A stretch of DNA of 56,699 nt, from assembly GCF_000186865.1 (NCBI RefSeq), contig NW_008705564.1, forward strand, positions 907,890-964,588, given 5' to 3'. Positions within the stretch are counted from its first letter, which is position 1. Every line of letters starts with the position of its first letter. The position numbers and the translations under genes are program-made. This document shows positions 9,195 through 18,431 of this stretch, piece by piece. The DNA comes from Aureococcus anophagefferens. Lineage: Eukaryota > Sar > Pelagophyceae > Pelagomonadales > Pelagomonadaceae. The notes beneath the pieces are model-generated. The model saw only the letters and a list, made by a program, of their open reading frames with translations, searched no databases and was not told the origin of the DNA.

Positions 9195-10801
9195 ATGGCG
9201 CAGCCCATCCCAGCCGCCGTCACCGCGGCTCGAGCCGCGCCGCTGGGCGGCCTCGCGAAGCTCTACCTCGTCCACGGCGACGAGGCGCAGCGCGAGGCGG
9301 CGGCGGCCTTGCTCGAGCAGGAGCTCGGCGCCGGCTACCGGCGGCGCGAACCGACGGACGAGGAGTTCGACCTCGCGGCGGAGGTGAGCGCGCTCCTGGA
9401 CCGGCGCGGCCCGCCGACGGCGGAGCAGCGCGCCGCGGCGACGCGCTTCGAGGAGGGCGAGGGGCGCCTCGCCACCGTCGCCGTCGTCGGCGCGCCAAAG
9501 TCCGGCCGGAGCTTCGTCGCGCGCGCCGTCGTGGAACGCGCGCCCGTGCCCCTCGACGGGTCCACGTTCGTCGCGGCGTCGGCCGCGGGCCTCGTGCGCT
9601 GCGCGTTCGTCGAGGTCGACGCGGCGGCGGCGCCCGAGGCCTTCGCGCTCGGCGCGTTCCACAGGTGCGACTGCGTCTTGGCGGTCTACGACGCGCGACA
9701 TCGCGACTCCGTCGACGCGTGCCTCGAGGCCGCGCGGGCCGTGACCGCCCAGAGCGGCGCGCCCGTGTGCCTCGTCGCGAACTTCGCCGACGCCGACGAC
9801 CGCGCGGACGGCGACCTCATGGCCCGCGACGACGCGCGTTTTATACACCTGATCTTCGAAGGCGACCGCGGCGGCGGCGCGGCGCGCGTCGCCGACTGGG
9901 TCGCGCGCGCCGTCGACGGCCTGTTCCCCGCGGCGCGGCCGCCGGCGCGGGCCGCGGACTTCGGGGTCGCCGACTTCTCGGCGGCGGACGTCGCGGCGCA
10001 CGCGGCGCTCGCGGCGGACGCGGCCGTCGCGGCCAGGGCAGCAAAAGAGAGCGAAATTCCCAACTTCCAAGGCTCCTATCTCGGCCGTTTTCCACTCGTT
10101 TCAGCTGATTTTTGGACGAGCGATCATCTCTCGGAGCGGTCTCGAAGCATGGATGCTTTTTCCGGAACGCGCGCGCGCGGAACACTCACGTTGAAGCGAC
10201 GTTGAATCACCCTTGTGCTGCCCAGGTCGCGGCCGTCGCCGCCGCGCTCGCGGGCGACCCGCCCCTCGACGCGCCGCCGCCCGTGCCCGCGCGCCTCCCC
10301 GCGGAGACCTGCGCGGCGCTCCACGACGTCGCGCGACTGTTGCGGTGCCCCCTGCCGGAAAGGGAACAGGAGGAGGACGTTGCATCGGAGGCGCCGGCGC
10401 CGCCGCCGCCGCGCGACCGGCCCTTCGTCGTCGACATCCTGACGAACGACGGGCGCCTCCTCGCCAAGTTCCCCGTGCGGCCCGGCGTGCCCGCGGAGAC
10501 GCAGGTCGCCGAGTTCCTCCTCGAGGCGCCGCAGCGGCTCCTCACGAAGTCGCAGGCCGCGGAGCTCGGGCGCGTCCTGCGCGAGCTCCTCGCGGAGACG
10601 CGGCCGCGCGCGCGGTCCCACGCGCCGGCGCCCCTGGCGCCGCCGAAGCGCGACGGCGCCCCCGCGGCCTTCTTCGACACGCCGCGGCGCTCGTCCGCGC
10701 CGCCGAGCCTCGCGACGCCGCGGCCGCGCGTCGGCGACGTCGACGACGCGCCGCGCGTCGCGGACGTCGAGGACACGCCCCCGGTCGTCGTCCCGAGCTA
10801 A
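9195..10801 (+). CDS. Degenerate Ras-like P-loop GTPase-domain protein, one introner intron
   Basis: Exons 9195..10025 and 10226..10801 give 468 residues. A helical N-terminus (about 1-95) leads to VAVVGAPKSGRSF, a P-loop in which the usual GK[ST] is GRS. A strand with VLAVYDARHRDSVDACLEAARAV and GAPVCLVANFADADD occupies the place of the Ras G4 motif but lacks NKxD. A pseudo-GTPase or weak nucleotide binder is likely. The second exon encodes a conserved-looking module (DRPFVVDILTNDGRLLAKFP, then EFLLEAPQRLLTKSQAAELG) and a Pro/Asp-rich tail. Without splicing the frame ends at 10205 inside the element. I cannot name the family. Confidence 0.7.
10034..10225 (+). mobile_element. Introner element, family A (copy IE2), acting as intron 10026..10225
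   Basis: A 192-bp element, CAGGGCAGCAAAAG ... CTTGTGCTGCCCAG, with target duplications GTCGCGGC at 10026-10033 and 10226-10233. The intron uses GT from the upstream duplication and the terminal AG of the element, in phase 0. It has the same length and orientation relative to transcription as IE1, with only scattered substitutions, so both insertions are recent. Confidence 0.92.
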
Positions 10802-10813
10802 GTGGCGGCGGCG

Positions 10814-12656
10814 TTACCAGGCGCGCTGGCGCCAGTTGACGGCGAGCGCGGCGGCCACCTCGTCGTCGACGGAGGCCCAGAACGCGCAGTCCGCGGCGCG
10901 GAAGCGGTCCACCGTCGCGATGCCGCCGTCGTCGTCGGACGCGAGTTTGCGCACGCCGCCGCCCGGTCTCCAGCCGCCGTCGGCGTCGCCCTCGCGGACG
11001 GGCCGGCCGCCGCGCGCGAAGGACCCCCAGTAGTCGAGGACCGCGTCCGAGAGCCGGCGGCCGCTTTGCGAGTAGGGGCAGTCGTGGCGCGGCGTCGGCG
11101 AGTCCGACGACAGGCCGTCGGGCCCCGCCTCGTTGCCGAAGGTGAACTGGACGTCGGCGCCGTGGCACGCGAAGGGCAGCGGGTCGTCGAGCGGCGTGTC
11201 GCGCGGCCGCGCCGCCTCGACGGCGAGGTCGACGGCCGCGTCGCAGTTCGCCTCGGACCAGTGGGCGAAGACGTACTGGAAGGCGCGCGTCGCCGCCGGC
11301 GCCCGCCGCGAGCCGCCGCGGGTCCCAGGCGCCCGCGGACGCGGCCCACCAGGCCCACCAGCGCCGCGCGCGCCGCGCCCAGCGGCCGCTCGCGCGGTCC
11401 GCCTCGCGGTTCAGGCTCCGCGCCATGGCCAGCGACGGGCAGTGGAGGAAGTGGTCCGCGTCGGCCTGGATGAACGCCGCGGCGACGTCGCCGCCGAAGT
11501 TGTCGAGCGCGTAGTGCGCGGCGACGCGCGGCGCGACGGCGGACCCCCACGCGCGCTCGAGGTGGCGGAGGTAGACGTCGCTCCCGGTGACGTTGTCCAG
11601 GGGCGCGCGCCCGTAGAACGCCGCCGTGCCGTCCTTGGACGTCGTGCCGATGATGAAGTCCCGGACGTGCGTCTTCGGCGGGTCCGCGAGGTAGTACGCC
11701 GCCGGCGGCTTCAGGCCGGGGAAGAAGGTGGCGTCGAGCCACCAGCCGGGGAAGTTCGGGTCCGCCATGTCCACGGGCGCCCACTGGAGCGACGACGCGT
11801 CGAGCGATCGCGCCTCGTCCAGGGACGCGACGCTGAGCAGCCCCAGGACCCGGCGCGTCGCCGCGACGCCGAGGGCCGGGTCGCCGGGGCCCCAGCCCTT
11901 GGGCGCGTCGACGACGCAGGGGCCCGACTGGATGATGGCCCGGGAGAAGAGCCCCGCGGCCGCCGGCGACGCGGATAAAGCGCAGACGGCGACGCCGCCG
12001 GAAGATTCGCCGAAGAGCGTCACCGCGTCGACATCGCCGCCCAGCGGCTCGATCAGCGCCGCGCGCGCGAACTCCAGCGCCGTGATGACGTCCCAGAGCC
12101 CCAGCGCGCCGCCCTCGGCGCCGTCGCTGGCGAAGCCCAGGGGCCCGAGGCGGTAGTTCAGCGTCAGCACGACCGCGTCCTCGCGGTCCGCGAGGCGCGA
12201 CCCCTCGGACCAGCCCGTCGCGCCCGCGCCGGAGCAGAAGCCGCCGCCGTGGACCCAGACCATGACGGGCCGCTTCCCCGCCGGCGAGGGCCGCGCGGGC
12301 CGGTACGCGTTGACGAAGAGGCAGTCCTCGTCCGGCGGCGGCGCGAGCGCGCCCGGGTGCATGGCGGGGTCGGGCGCGTCCGTGCCGACGCCGCCGGAGC
12401 TCTGGTGGCACGACGGGCCGTAGGCCGTGCCGTCGTAGGGCTCGGGGCCCCAGGGCTCGGACACGGCGGCGCGGCGGAAGCGCCTGTCGCCCGTCGGCGG
12501 GGCTGCGTAGCGGAGGCCCACGAAGCGCTCGATGCCGTCCTCCACGACGCCCGCGATGGGGCCAAAGGGCGTGGCCAGCTGCGCGTCGTCGAGTCTTGTT
12601 GGCCAGGCCGCGGCGACGGCCAGCGCGGTCACTCTGAGGAGTTTTGCAAGAGCCAT
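10814..12656 (-). CDS. Secreted type-B carboxylesterase (alpha/beta hydrolase), internal frame change
   Basis: It starts at ATG 12656 with a signal peptide (MALAKLLRVTALAVAAAWP). Family landmarks in order: FVGLRYAAPP, EDCLFVNAYRPA, oxyanion loop VWVHGGGF, LNYRLGPLGF, and nucleophile elbow FGESSGGVAV with the catalytic Ser. After SLNREADRASG the open frame becomes Trp/Arg-rich. From about 11278 a +1 frame resumes typical sequence (FQYVFAHWSEANCD, LPFACHGADVQFTFGNE, SDAVLDYWGSFARGG, then ...NWRQRAW), ending at TAA 10814. CHGADVQFTFGNE fits the catalytic-His block. No GT-AG pair of correct length is clear between 11279 and about 11400, so it is an unresolved intron, GC-AG intron or indel. Intact length is about 610 residues. 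Confidence 0.82.
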
Positions 12657-12750
12657 CGTCGTCCCGCCAATTAAATGCTTGCGCCAGGCTGATGATTTTC
12701 CTCAACAAACCGGAGTTGCACTCCTCGAAGCTCGTCGAAGACGCCCATCG

Positions 12751-12810
12751 GCGCGTCGAGGAGCGCGTCGAGGAGCGCGTCGAGGAGCGCGTCGAGGAGC
12801 GCGTCGAGGA
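12751..12810. repeat. 12-bp minisatellite, five perfect copies
   Basis: GCGCGTCGAGGA is repeated five times without change, followed by a decayed copy. It lies between two divergent genes (ATG 12656 minus and ATG 12841 plus), 30 bp upstream of the selenoprotein start. Copy number is likely to vary between strains. Confidence 0.85.
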
Positions 12811-12840
12811 GCCCGTCGACGCCGTCGCAAGGCTTGGACG

Positions 12841-13864
12841 ATGTGCCGCGGCGAGGTCACGAAGCATGCGAAGGAAGTGCTCAATTTGCTCCCGGGCTCC
12901 TGGAAGGGCAGTCCGCGGCCGCGCACGCTGCGCGTCGAGGCGGACTGGGTGACCTGCACGCAATGACCCCACGGGTTCATCGGGAAGAAGAACGTGCAGC
13001 TGGGCCTCAACATGTTCCACGAGCGCCACCCGGACGTCGGCCTCCTCCTAAACGTGACGCGCCACCCGTACTCGTTCAACGGCGACAGCCGGCGGGGCTC
13101 GCTCGCGGGCCACGGCACGAAGGAGGGCAACGAGCCGACGTGGCACGACTCCTTGCTGGGCTACTGCGGCGGCGACGCCGCGCGGCGCGCGGCCGCGGAG
13201 GACGGCATGCGCATGCTCGGGCGTCGAGCGGGCATCGAACTCGACTACGGCGTCCAGACGAACTGGCAGCCCATCGACTCGCAGCGGTCCATGCTCTGGG
13301 CGCGGCGCTTCGGGCTGGCCGAGGAGTTCATGGACCATCTGGGCCACCGCCACTTCGAGCAGCGCAAGAGCGCGAGCCACCGCGCGACGCTCCTCGACGC
13401 CGCGGCCGCGTCCGGCCTCGACGCGTCCGCGCTCGGCGAGTTCCTCGACTCCGACGAGCTCGTCGCCGACGTCTGGACGAGCTACGGCTCGACGATCCAC
13501 GAAAAAGGCATCAACCAGCGTCCTGTGGCGCTGACGATTTTCGAAGATTTTTCGGGAAAACGAAGAAAAATCGTTACCGACATGCTTGGTAGGCATCAAC
13601 GCCATCCCCTACTTCGTCTTCGGGCCCGTCGGCATGCGGTCGCCGTTCCGGAGCGGTCCCCGCGCGGCGACGACCGTCAACGGCTCGGGCAACCCGGACG
13701 AGTTCCTCCGGGTCTTCGAGGACCTGCTGGCCCGCGAGCTGCCGGCGGACATCGGCGCCCTGTCCGTCAAGCAGCTCCGGAGCGCCTGCAAGGACCGCGG
13801 CATCAACACGGTCGGCTGCAGCGAGAAGGGCGACCTCGTCGCGCTCCTCGCGGCGTCCCGCTGA
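12841..13864 (+). CDS. DsbA/FrnE-like thiol oxidoreductase, candidate selenoprotein (UGA at 12964)
   Basis: Read through TGA 12964-12966 and spliced at 13508..13592, the frame gives 312 residues from ATG 12841. The TGA falls in RVEADWVTCTQ-U-PHGFIGKKN, exactly where DsbA/FrnE proteins carry the redox CxxC before the first helix, so the motif reads C-T-Q-U. Downstream family features are LGLNMFHERHPDVG, FGLAEEFMDHLGHRHFEQ, LLDAAAASGLDASALGEFLDS and the cis-Pro strand INAIPYFVFGP, which is restored only by splicing. The C-terminus adds a SAP/MANF-like module (LSVKQLRSACKDRGINTVGCSEKGDLVALL). A SECIS-type hairpin follows the stop. The alternative reading, a nonsense mutation, is disfavoured by the conserved frame on both sides. 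Confidence 0.82.
13516..13592 (+). mobile_element. Miniature introner-like element (IE7), acting as intron 13508..13592
   Basis: A 77-bp insert between perfect 8-bp duplications GCATCAAC (13508-13515 and 13593-13600). The intron is GC-AG: the donor GC opens the duplication and the acceptor is the element's terminal TAG. Splicing joins G|GC ATC AAC and restores the thioredoxin-fold strand before the cis-Pro, in phase 1. The element has a long imperfect palindrome (ACGATTTTCGAAGA ... AAGAAAAATCGT) rather than the family A/B ends, so it is a different and much shorter family. Confidence 0.78.
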
Positions 13865-13869
13865 GCGGC

Positions 13870-13944
13870 GCCCGGCCATTCGTCGCCCCATGACGAGCGC
13901 GGGGGACACCGTCCCCCGCGCTCCGACTTTGCGACGCGCCGGGC
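13870..13944 (+). promoter_or_regulatory. Candidate SECIS element in the 3'UTR
   Basis: It lies 6-80 nt after the stop at 13864. Lower helix: GCCCGGC (13870-13876) pairs with GCCGGGC (13938-13944), and CGTCGC (13881-13886) with GCGACG (13931-13936). An internal loop follows (CCC, and TTT opposite). The quartet is ATGAC (13890-13894) facing CGAC (13924-13927), giving tandem G.A/A.G pairs. The upper helix is 13 perfect pairs, GAGCGCGGGGGAC (13895-13907) with GTCCCCCGCGCTC (13911-13923), with apical ACC. The canonical apical AA is absent; CC may replace it, as in some known SECIS elements. Confidence 0.78.
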
Positions 13945-14146
13945 ACGCGCGCAGGCTCGTTTTTACTTACTCTGCTTGTCTAAAGACGAAGGCCCGCACG
14001 TCAGCCTGCGCATCTTTGCGCATGCCGTGGCGCATGCCCCGCGCTGCTTGATGCACCTCAACTTGAACCCAAAAAAAACGACTGACTTGTGACAGTTTAC
14101 GCTGGCAGCCGATTCTCTGTGCGCCGTGCACCAGTGCTGCCGGACC

Positions 14147-16780
14147 ATGGGGCGGCGCCTCCAGGGCGACGACGACGAGATCGTCTTCGCCGGATTCCAC
14201 TTCGGCGGGGAGTACATATTCAGCAACTATCACGCGGCCTATGCGTGGGGCCTCTTCGTCACGGTCTACCTCCTGACGAAGGTGACGCGCGGCGGCGGGC
14301 TCATGGCGACGCTCCTGCGCGGCCTGTTCCCGCGGCGCGTGCGGGTGGCCTCCGTGCGCGTGCGCCACAAGGTGCTGAGCGTCCGCGCGCAGCTCTTCGG
14401 CGCGTGGCGGCCGCGCGGCGACGACGCGCCGCAGGCCGCGATGCCGAAGCTCAACGTCTGCCTGCTCGTGACGGGCACGCACGGCGACGTCGCGCCCTTC
14501 GTCGCCTTCGGGCTCGAGCTCGTGGAGCGCCACGGCCACCGCGTGCGCCTCGCGACGCACGCGTGCTACCGGTCCAAGGTCGTCGACGCGGGCCTCGAGT
14601 TCTACCCCCTCGCGGGCGACCCGCGCATCCTGAGCCAGTGGATGGTCCAGAGCCAGGGGCGGCTCCTGCCCCGGGCCAATTTGGACGACTTGAAGGAGAT
14701 CCCCGTGAAGAAGGCCATGATCAACGCGATCATGACGAGCTGCCTCGACGCGTGCACGCGCGTCGACCTGGAGGACGACCGCGCGATCCACGCGCCCCGT
14801 TTTGTTGCGCATGCAATTGTAGCGAACCCCGTCGCCTACGGCCACTTCCACGTCGCCGAGGCGCTCAAGGTGCCCCTGCTCATGGCGTTCCCGCAGCCGT
14901 GGACGCCGACGGCGTCGTTCCCGCACCCGCTCGCGTCGCTGCCGAACAACGAGCCGACGACGCTCCAGCAGAAGCAGGTCAACGCGCTGAGCTTCCGCGC
15001 CGTGGAGACGCTCCAGTGGCAGGGCCTCGACGCGAACGAGTGGCGCCAGAAGAAGCTGGGGCTGCGACGCCTCGACGTCGCGGACCGCGGCGCGTCGCTC
15101 CTCGACGACTTCGACGTGCCCTTCGTCTACACGTGGTCGCCGGCGCTCTGCCCGAAGCCCAAGGAGTGGGGGGACAACTGCGACATCGTCGGCGCGCTCA
15201 CGCTCAAGGCCAAGGACGACGGCGGCGCGACGTACGAGCCGGCGAAGTCCGTCGCCGCCTTCCTCGCGGCGGGCGGCGAGCCCGTCTTCGTCGGCTTCGG
15301 GAGCATGGTCATCGCCGACCCGGGGGCGCTCTACGACCTGATTTTGGACGCGGCGGAGGCGTCGAAGACGAGAGTCATAGTCCAGAGCTCGTGGTCGAAG
15401 ATCGAGGGCGACCGGACGTCGCCGCTCGTCGCGACGATCGGGCCCTGCCCGCACAGCTGGCTCATGCCCCACTGCCGCGCCGTGGTCCACCACGGCGGCG
15501 CGGGCACCGTCGCCGCGGGGTTGAGGCGCGGCCTGCCGACGCTCGTCTGCCCGTTCTTCGGCGACCAGCACTTCTGGGGCGAGTGCTGCCGCCGCGCGGG
15601 CGTCGGCCCGCCGCCCATCCCGATCCAGACGCTGACGGCGGAGGCGCTCGCGGCGGCCTTCGAGACGCTGACGGCGCCCGCGACGGTGGCCGTCGCGGAA
15701 GGGGTCGGCGCGGCGATGCGCGAGGAGGACGGCGTCGCCGCGCTCGCGGACATCTTCGACCGGCGGCTGCCCGCGGCGGACATGACCTGCCAGGTGTCGC
15801 TCTTCTGCGCGTCGGAGCCCACGGTCGTCGTCGCGGAGACGTGGCGGCCGGGCCTCGGGCTCGCCGTGTCCGCCGAGGCGCACGCGGCGCTCGAGCGGGA
15901 CGCGTTCGCCGTGCCCTACTGCTACGTGCTCTGGGACACGTCGCGCGCCGTGCTCGGCCTCCTCGCGGGCCGCGGCGCGAAGCTCTACGAGTGCCTGCTG
16001 AAGCTGTTGGCGTCGTTCGCGTCGCTCCTCTGCCTCGGCCAGAACCGCGTCTTCGCCGCGTACGGCGACGCGAAGGGGGGCCGGCCGAGCCGGGCGGGGC
16101 TCGCGACCTACCTGCTGTTGGCGTCGGCGCTGGCGGCCGTCGAGGCGCCGTTCCGCTTCTGCATCGACCTGCTGGACGTCGTCGTCGGCGAGTTCATGTT
16201 CGGCTACGTGGCCTATTCGGTGGTCTACGTCATTTTTTTCCCCTTCGCTTTCCTGCCCTTCGACGTCATACGTCGCTCCTTCGTCCACGCCAAGGCCCAC
16301 CCCTCGGGCACCTTCGACAAACACCTGCACCGGCCCGACGCGGGGCCCGTGGACGCGGCGCGCGCGAGCGACCTCCGCGCGGCCGCGGCCGTCGCGGCGG
16401 TCTTCTTCGACGCCGCGACGACGGCGGCCGGCGGGCGCGACCGGCCCCGGTCCCTGGACCGCGCCGCGGCCGTCGACGCGGTCACGCTCCTCCTCGCCAA
16501 GCCGCCGCCCGGCCAGCGCGAGCGGCAGCGCCAGCGGAGCTCCGTCGAGCGCGGGCTCGCCGTCATCGCGCGATCGCCGTCCTCGCTGCTGCGCCGGCCG
16601 TCGACGGCGGCCAAGTACGGCAAGTCGGCGGCGGCGCTGCTGGACTCGTGGTTCCCGGACGCGCCGGCGCGCGTCGCCGTCGTCGACCTCGCGCTCAAGT
16701 ACGCGCGCCACCTCCGCGACGCGCCCCTCGCGGGCGCGGACCGCAACACGTCCCTCGAGATGACGGCGAACCCCGTCTAA
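14147..16780 (+). CDS. Sterol 3-beta-glucosyltransferase-like GT1 enzyme (UGT80/Atg26 type)
   Basis: An 877-residue protein from ATG 14147. After an N-terminal region with a possible membrane helix (YAWGLFVTVYLLTKV), the GT-B N-domain starts with LNVCLLVTGTHGDVAPFVAFG, the sterol-glucosyltransferase form of the GT1 acceptor-binding loop. The C-domain has VFVGFGSMV and the donor-binding signature HHGGAGTVAAGLRRGLPTLVCPFFGDQHFWG with the terminal D-Q pair. Past about residue 600 come hydrophobic segments (ATYLLLASALAAVEAPF, YVAYSVVYVIFFPFAFLPF), not typical of soluble family members, so a membrane-tethered form is inferred. It is expected to glucosylate sterols with UDP-glucose. Its TAA abuts the stop of the converging gene with no spacer. 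Confidence 0.87.
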   Translation: MGRRLQGDDDEIVFAGFHFGGEYIFSNYHAAYAWGLFVTVYLLTKVTRGGGLMATLLRGLFPRRVRVASVRVRHKVLSVRAQLFGAWRPRGDDAPQAAMPKLNVCLLVTGTHGDVAPFVAFGLELVERHGHRVRLATHACYRSKVVDAGLEFYPLAGDPRILSQWMVQSQGRLLPRANLDDLKEIPVKKAMINAIMTSCLDACTRVDLEDDRAIHAPRFVAHAIVANPVAYGHFHVAEALKVPLLMAFPQPWTPTASFPHPLASLPNNEPTTLQQKQVNALSFRAVETLQWQGLDANEWRQKKLGLRRLDVADRGASLLDDFDVPFVYTWSPALCPKPKEWGDNCDIVGALTLKAKDDGGATYEPAKSVAAFLAAGGEPVFVGFGSMVIADPGALYDLILDAAEASKTRVIVQSSWSKIEGDRTSPLVATIGPCPHSWLMPHCRAVVHHGGAGTVAAGLRRGLPTLVCPFFGDQHFWGECCRRAGVGPPPIPIQTLTAEALAAAFETLTAPATVAVAEGVGAAMREEDGVAALADIFDRRLPAADMTCQVSLFCASEPTVVVAETWRPGLGLAVSAEAHAALERDAFAVPYCYVLWDTSRAVLGLLAGRGAKLYECLLKLLASFASLLCLGQNRVFAAYGDAKGGRPSRAGLATYLLLASALAAVEAPFRFCIDLLDVVVGEFMFGYVAYSVVYVIFFPFAFLPFDVIRRSFVHAKAHPSGTFDKHLHRPDAGPVDAARASDLRAAAAVAAVFFDAATTAAGGRDRPRSLDRAAAVDAVTLLLAKPPPGQRERQRQRSSVERGLAVIARSPSSLLRRPSTAAKYGKSAAALLDSWFPDAPARVAVVDLALKYARHLRDAPLAGADRNTSLEMTANPV

Positions 16781-17281
16781 TCAGCCCTCGCCCATGAGGC
16801 CCTCCGTCGTCGCGTAGGCCGCCGCGTAGGCGACGCACAGCCCCACGGCCGCGTCGACGGGCTCGACGGCGCCGCGGCTGATGAGGAGCTCCTTGCCGAG
16901 GAGCTCCCGCGCCGCGGACGCGACGAAGAGCACGTAGTACGCCGTCGTCTGGAGCAGGTCGAACCCGAGCCGCACCGCCAGCGTGTAGGCGCGCGCGGAC
17001 GACACCGCGGCGACGAAGAGCGCCTCGTCTCCGGTCCAGCGCTCGAGGTCCGCGGCGTCGAGCGTCGGCCCGCGGCCGCGCGTCATCGCGTCGTACAGGG
17101 CGTCGGCCTCGGCGGACGATCCGACGGCGTCTTTGAACCTCTCTCGGCTCAGCACTCGACCATTGAGCGGCGTCGCCTTGGCGATGCAGCGCTGCAGCGA
17201 ACCCTGGTCGACCTGCAGCGCTTGCGACTGCGCTAAAACGACCAGCGCGACGCACATCGATCGCATAATCGCACGCGCCAT
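16781..17281 (-). CDS. Small secreted or membrane protein, unknown
   Basis: A 166-residue protein. ATG 17281 gives a good signal peptide (MARAIMRSMCVALVVLAQSQALQ). A region resembling an EF-hand-type helix-loop-helix without full Ca2+ ligands follows (RFKDAVGSSAEADALYDAMT ... LDAADLERWTG). Two hydrophobic stretches (GFDLLQTTAYYVLFVASAA and VDAAVGLCVAYAAAYATT) suggest membrane association. I know no family. Its ATG is only 57 bp from the divergent PTPA start, so the two must share a promoter region. Confidence 0.65.
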   Translation of the reverse strand: MARAIMRSMCVALVVLAQSQALQVDQGSLQRCIAKATPLNGRVLSRERFKDAVGSSAEADALYDAMTRGRGPTLDAADLERWTGDEALFVAAVSSARAYTLAVRLGFDLLQTTAYYVLFVASAARELLGKELLISRGAVEPVDAAVGLCVAYAAAYATTEGLMGEG

Positions 17282-17338
17282 CACGCGAGGTTGCACTGAA
17301 AGTGAACCCCATATTTGCCACAAAGTTGCCACAAAACA

Positions 17339-18421
17339 ATGGCCTCTCAAATCGCCTCGGTCGCCATGGACACCCAACCGACGACGTCCACGGTCGCCGT
17401 CATCAAGGACGACGCGAACTTCAAGCTCTGGCTCAAGTCGAAGAGCCGCGCGGCGCTCGTGACCTTCGCGCAGCGCTTGAACGCGTCCTGCGTCGGCAAG
17501 CGCAGCGTCGACGAGGCCGACGCCTCCGGCGCGCCGCGCCGGCTCATGGCCATGCTCGGCACGATCGCCGCGGGCTGCGACGCGTTCACGCCCGTCGCCG
17601 GCGAGCCGCGGCGCTACGGGTCGCCCAAGTTCCGCGAGTGGCACGCGTGGCTCCGCGAGCGCGCGGCGGCGCTCGTCGCCGACGCCGTCGGCGGCGGCGC
17701 GCCCGACGAGCTGCGCGCGCGGCTCTGCGCGAGCTTCGGCAACGAGACGCGCATCGACTACGGCACGGGCCACGAGGCGGCGTTCCTCGCGTTCCTCTAC
17801 TGCCTCTGGCGCTTCGGCGCGTTGACCGACGACGACGTCGACTCCGGCGCCGTGGCCTGCGGCGTCTTCCGCGCCTACGTCGCCGCCTGCCGCGCGATCC
17901 AGGACTGCTTCGGCCTCGAGCCCGCGGGGGCCCGCGGCGTCTGGGCGCTGGACCCGTACCAGATGCTGCCGTTCGTCTTCGGGAGCGCGCAGTGCATCGC
18001 GGGCGACGCCGGCGACGCGCCCGCGGGCTGGGGCGACGAGGACACGCTGGACGTCGTGCCGGGCCTCGACGCGAAGCGGCACGAGTCCATGTTCTACGAG
18101 TGCGTGCTCCACGTGCGCGACGCGATCGGCGACGCGAGGTTCGGCGAGGCCGCGCCGATTCTGTTCAACTGCTCGCACCGGCCCTGGCGCGTGACGAACC
18201 GGCGCATCTTGCGGTACTTCGCCCAGGAGGTGCTGGGCGTCAAGGTCGTCGTCCAGCACATGCTCTTCGGGGACCTATTTCCCGCGGACTGGCTCGCGCC
18301 GGCGACGGAGGCGGCGACGCCCGCCGCGGACGACGCGGCCATGGAGACGTACCTGCGCAACCCCTACCAGACCGTCTTCGAAGCCCAGGAGGCCCAGGAC
18401 GTCCGGAGCCCGCCCTGGTAA
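17339..18421 (+). CDS. PTPA: Serine/threonine-protein phosphatase 2A activator (PTPA)
   Basis: A 360-residue protein from ATG 17339 (MASQIASVAM). PTPA landmarks: YGSPKFREWHAWL, the signature FGNETRIDYGTGHEAAF, DPYQMLPFVFGSAQ near the middle, and RNPYQTVFE at the end. The family binds the PP2A catalytic subunit with ATP-Mg2+ and helps load the active-site metals; prolyl-isomerase activity has also been reported. Length matches eukaryotic PTPA, and no intron is needed. It is divergent from 16781..17281. Confidence 0.95.
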   Translation: MASQIASVAMDTQPTTSTVAVIKDDANFKLWLKSKSRAALVTFAQRLNASCVGKRSVDEADASGAPRRLMAMLGTIAAGCDAFTPVAGEPRRYGSPKFREWHAWLRERAAALVADAVGGGAPDELRARLCASFGNETRIDYGTGHEAAFLAFLYCLWRFGALTDDDVDSGAVACGVFRAYVAACRAIQDCFGLEPAGARGVWALDPYQMLPFVFGSAQCIAGDAGDAPAGWGDEDTLDVVPGLDAKRHESMFYECVLHVRDAIGDARFGEAAPILFNCSHRPWRVTNRRILRYFAQEVLGVKVVVQHMLFGDLFPADWLAPATEAATPAADDAAMETYLRNPYQTVFEAQEAQDVRSPPW

Positions 18422-18431
18422 ATCGCCCATC

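Noticed and set aside
6930..10205. 1091-residue plus-strand frame
   Set aside because: Its first 750 residues are antisense to the ABC-F gene; only the part from ATG 9195 is real.
12751..12810. CRISPR-like array
   Set aside because: 12-bp units have no spacers; it is a minisatellite in a eukaryotic genome.
12841..12966. A 41-residue gene ending at TGA 12964
   Set aside because: The frame continues straight into DsbA/FrnE sequence, and a SECIS-like hairpin follows the later stop; selenocysteine readthrough explains it better.
13967..16711. 914-residue minus-strand frame
   Set aside because: Shadow of the sterol glucosyltransferase, whose motifs are unambiguous on the plus strand.
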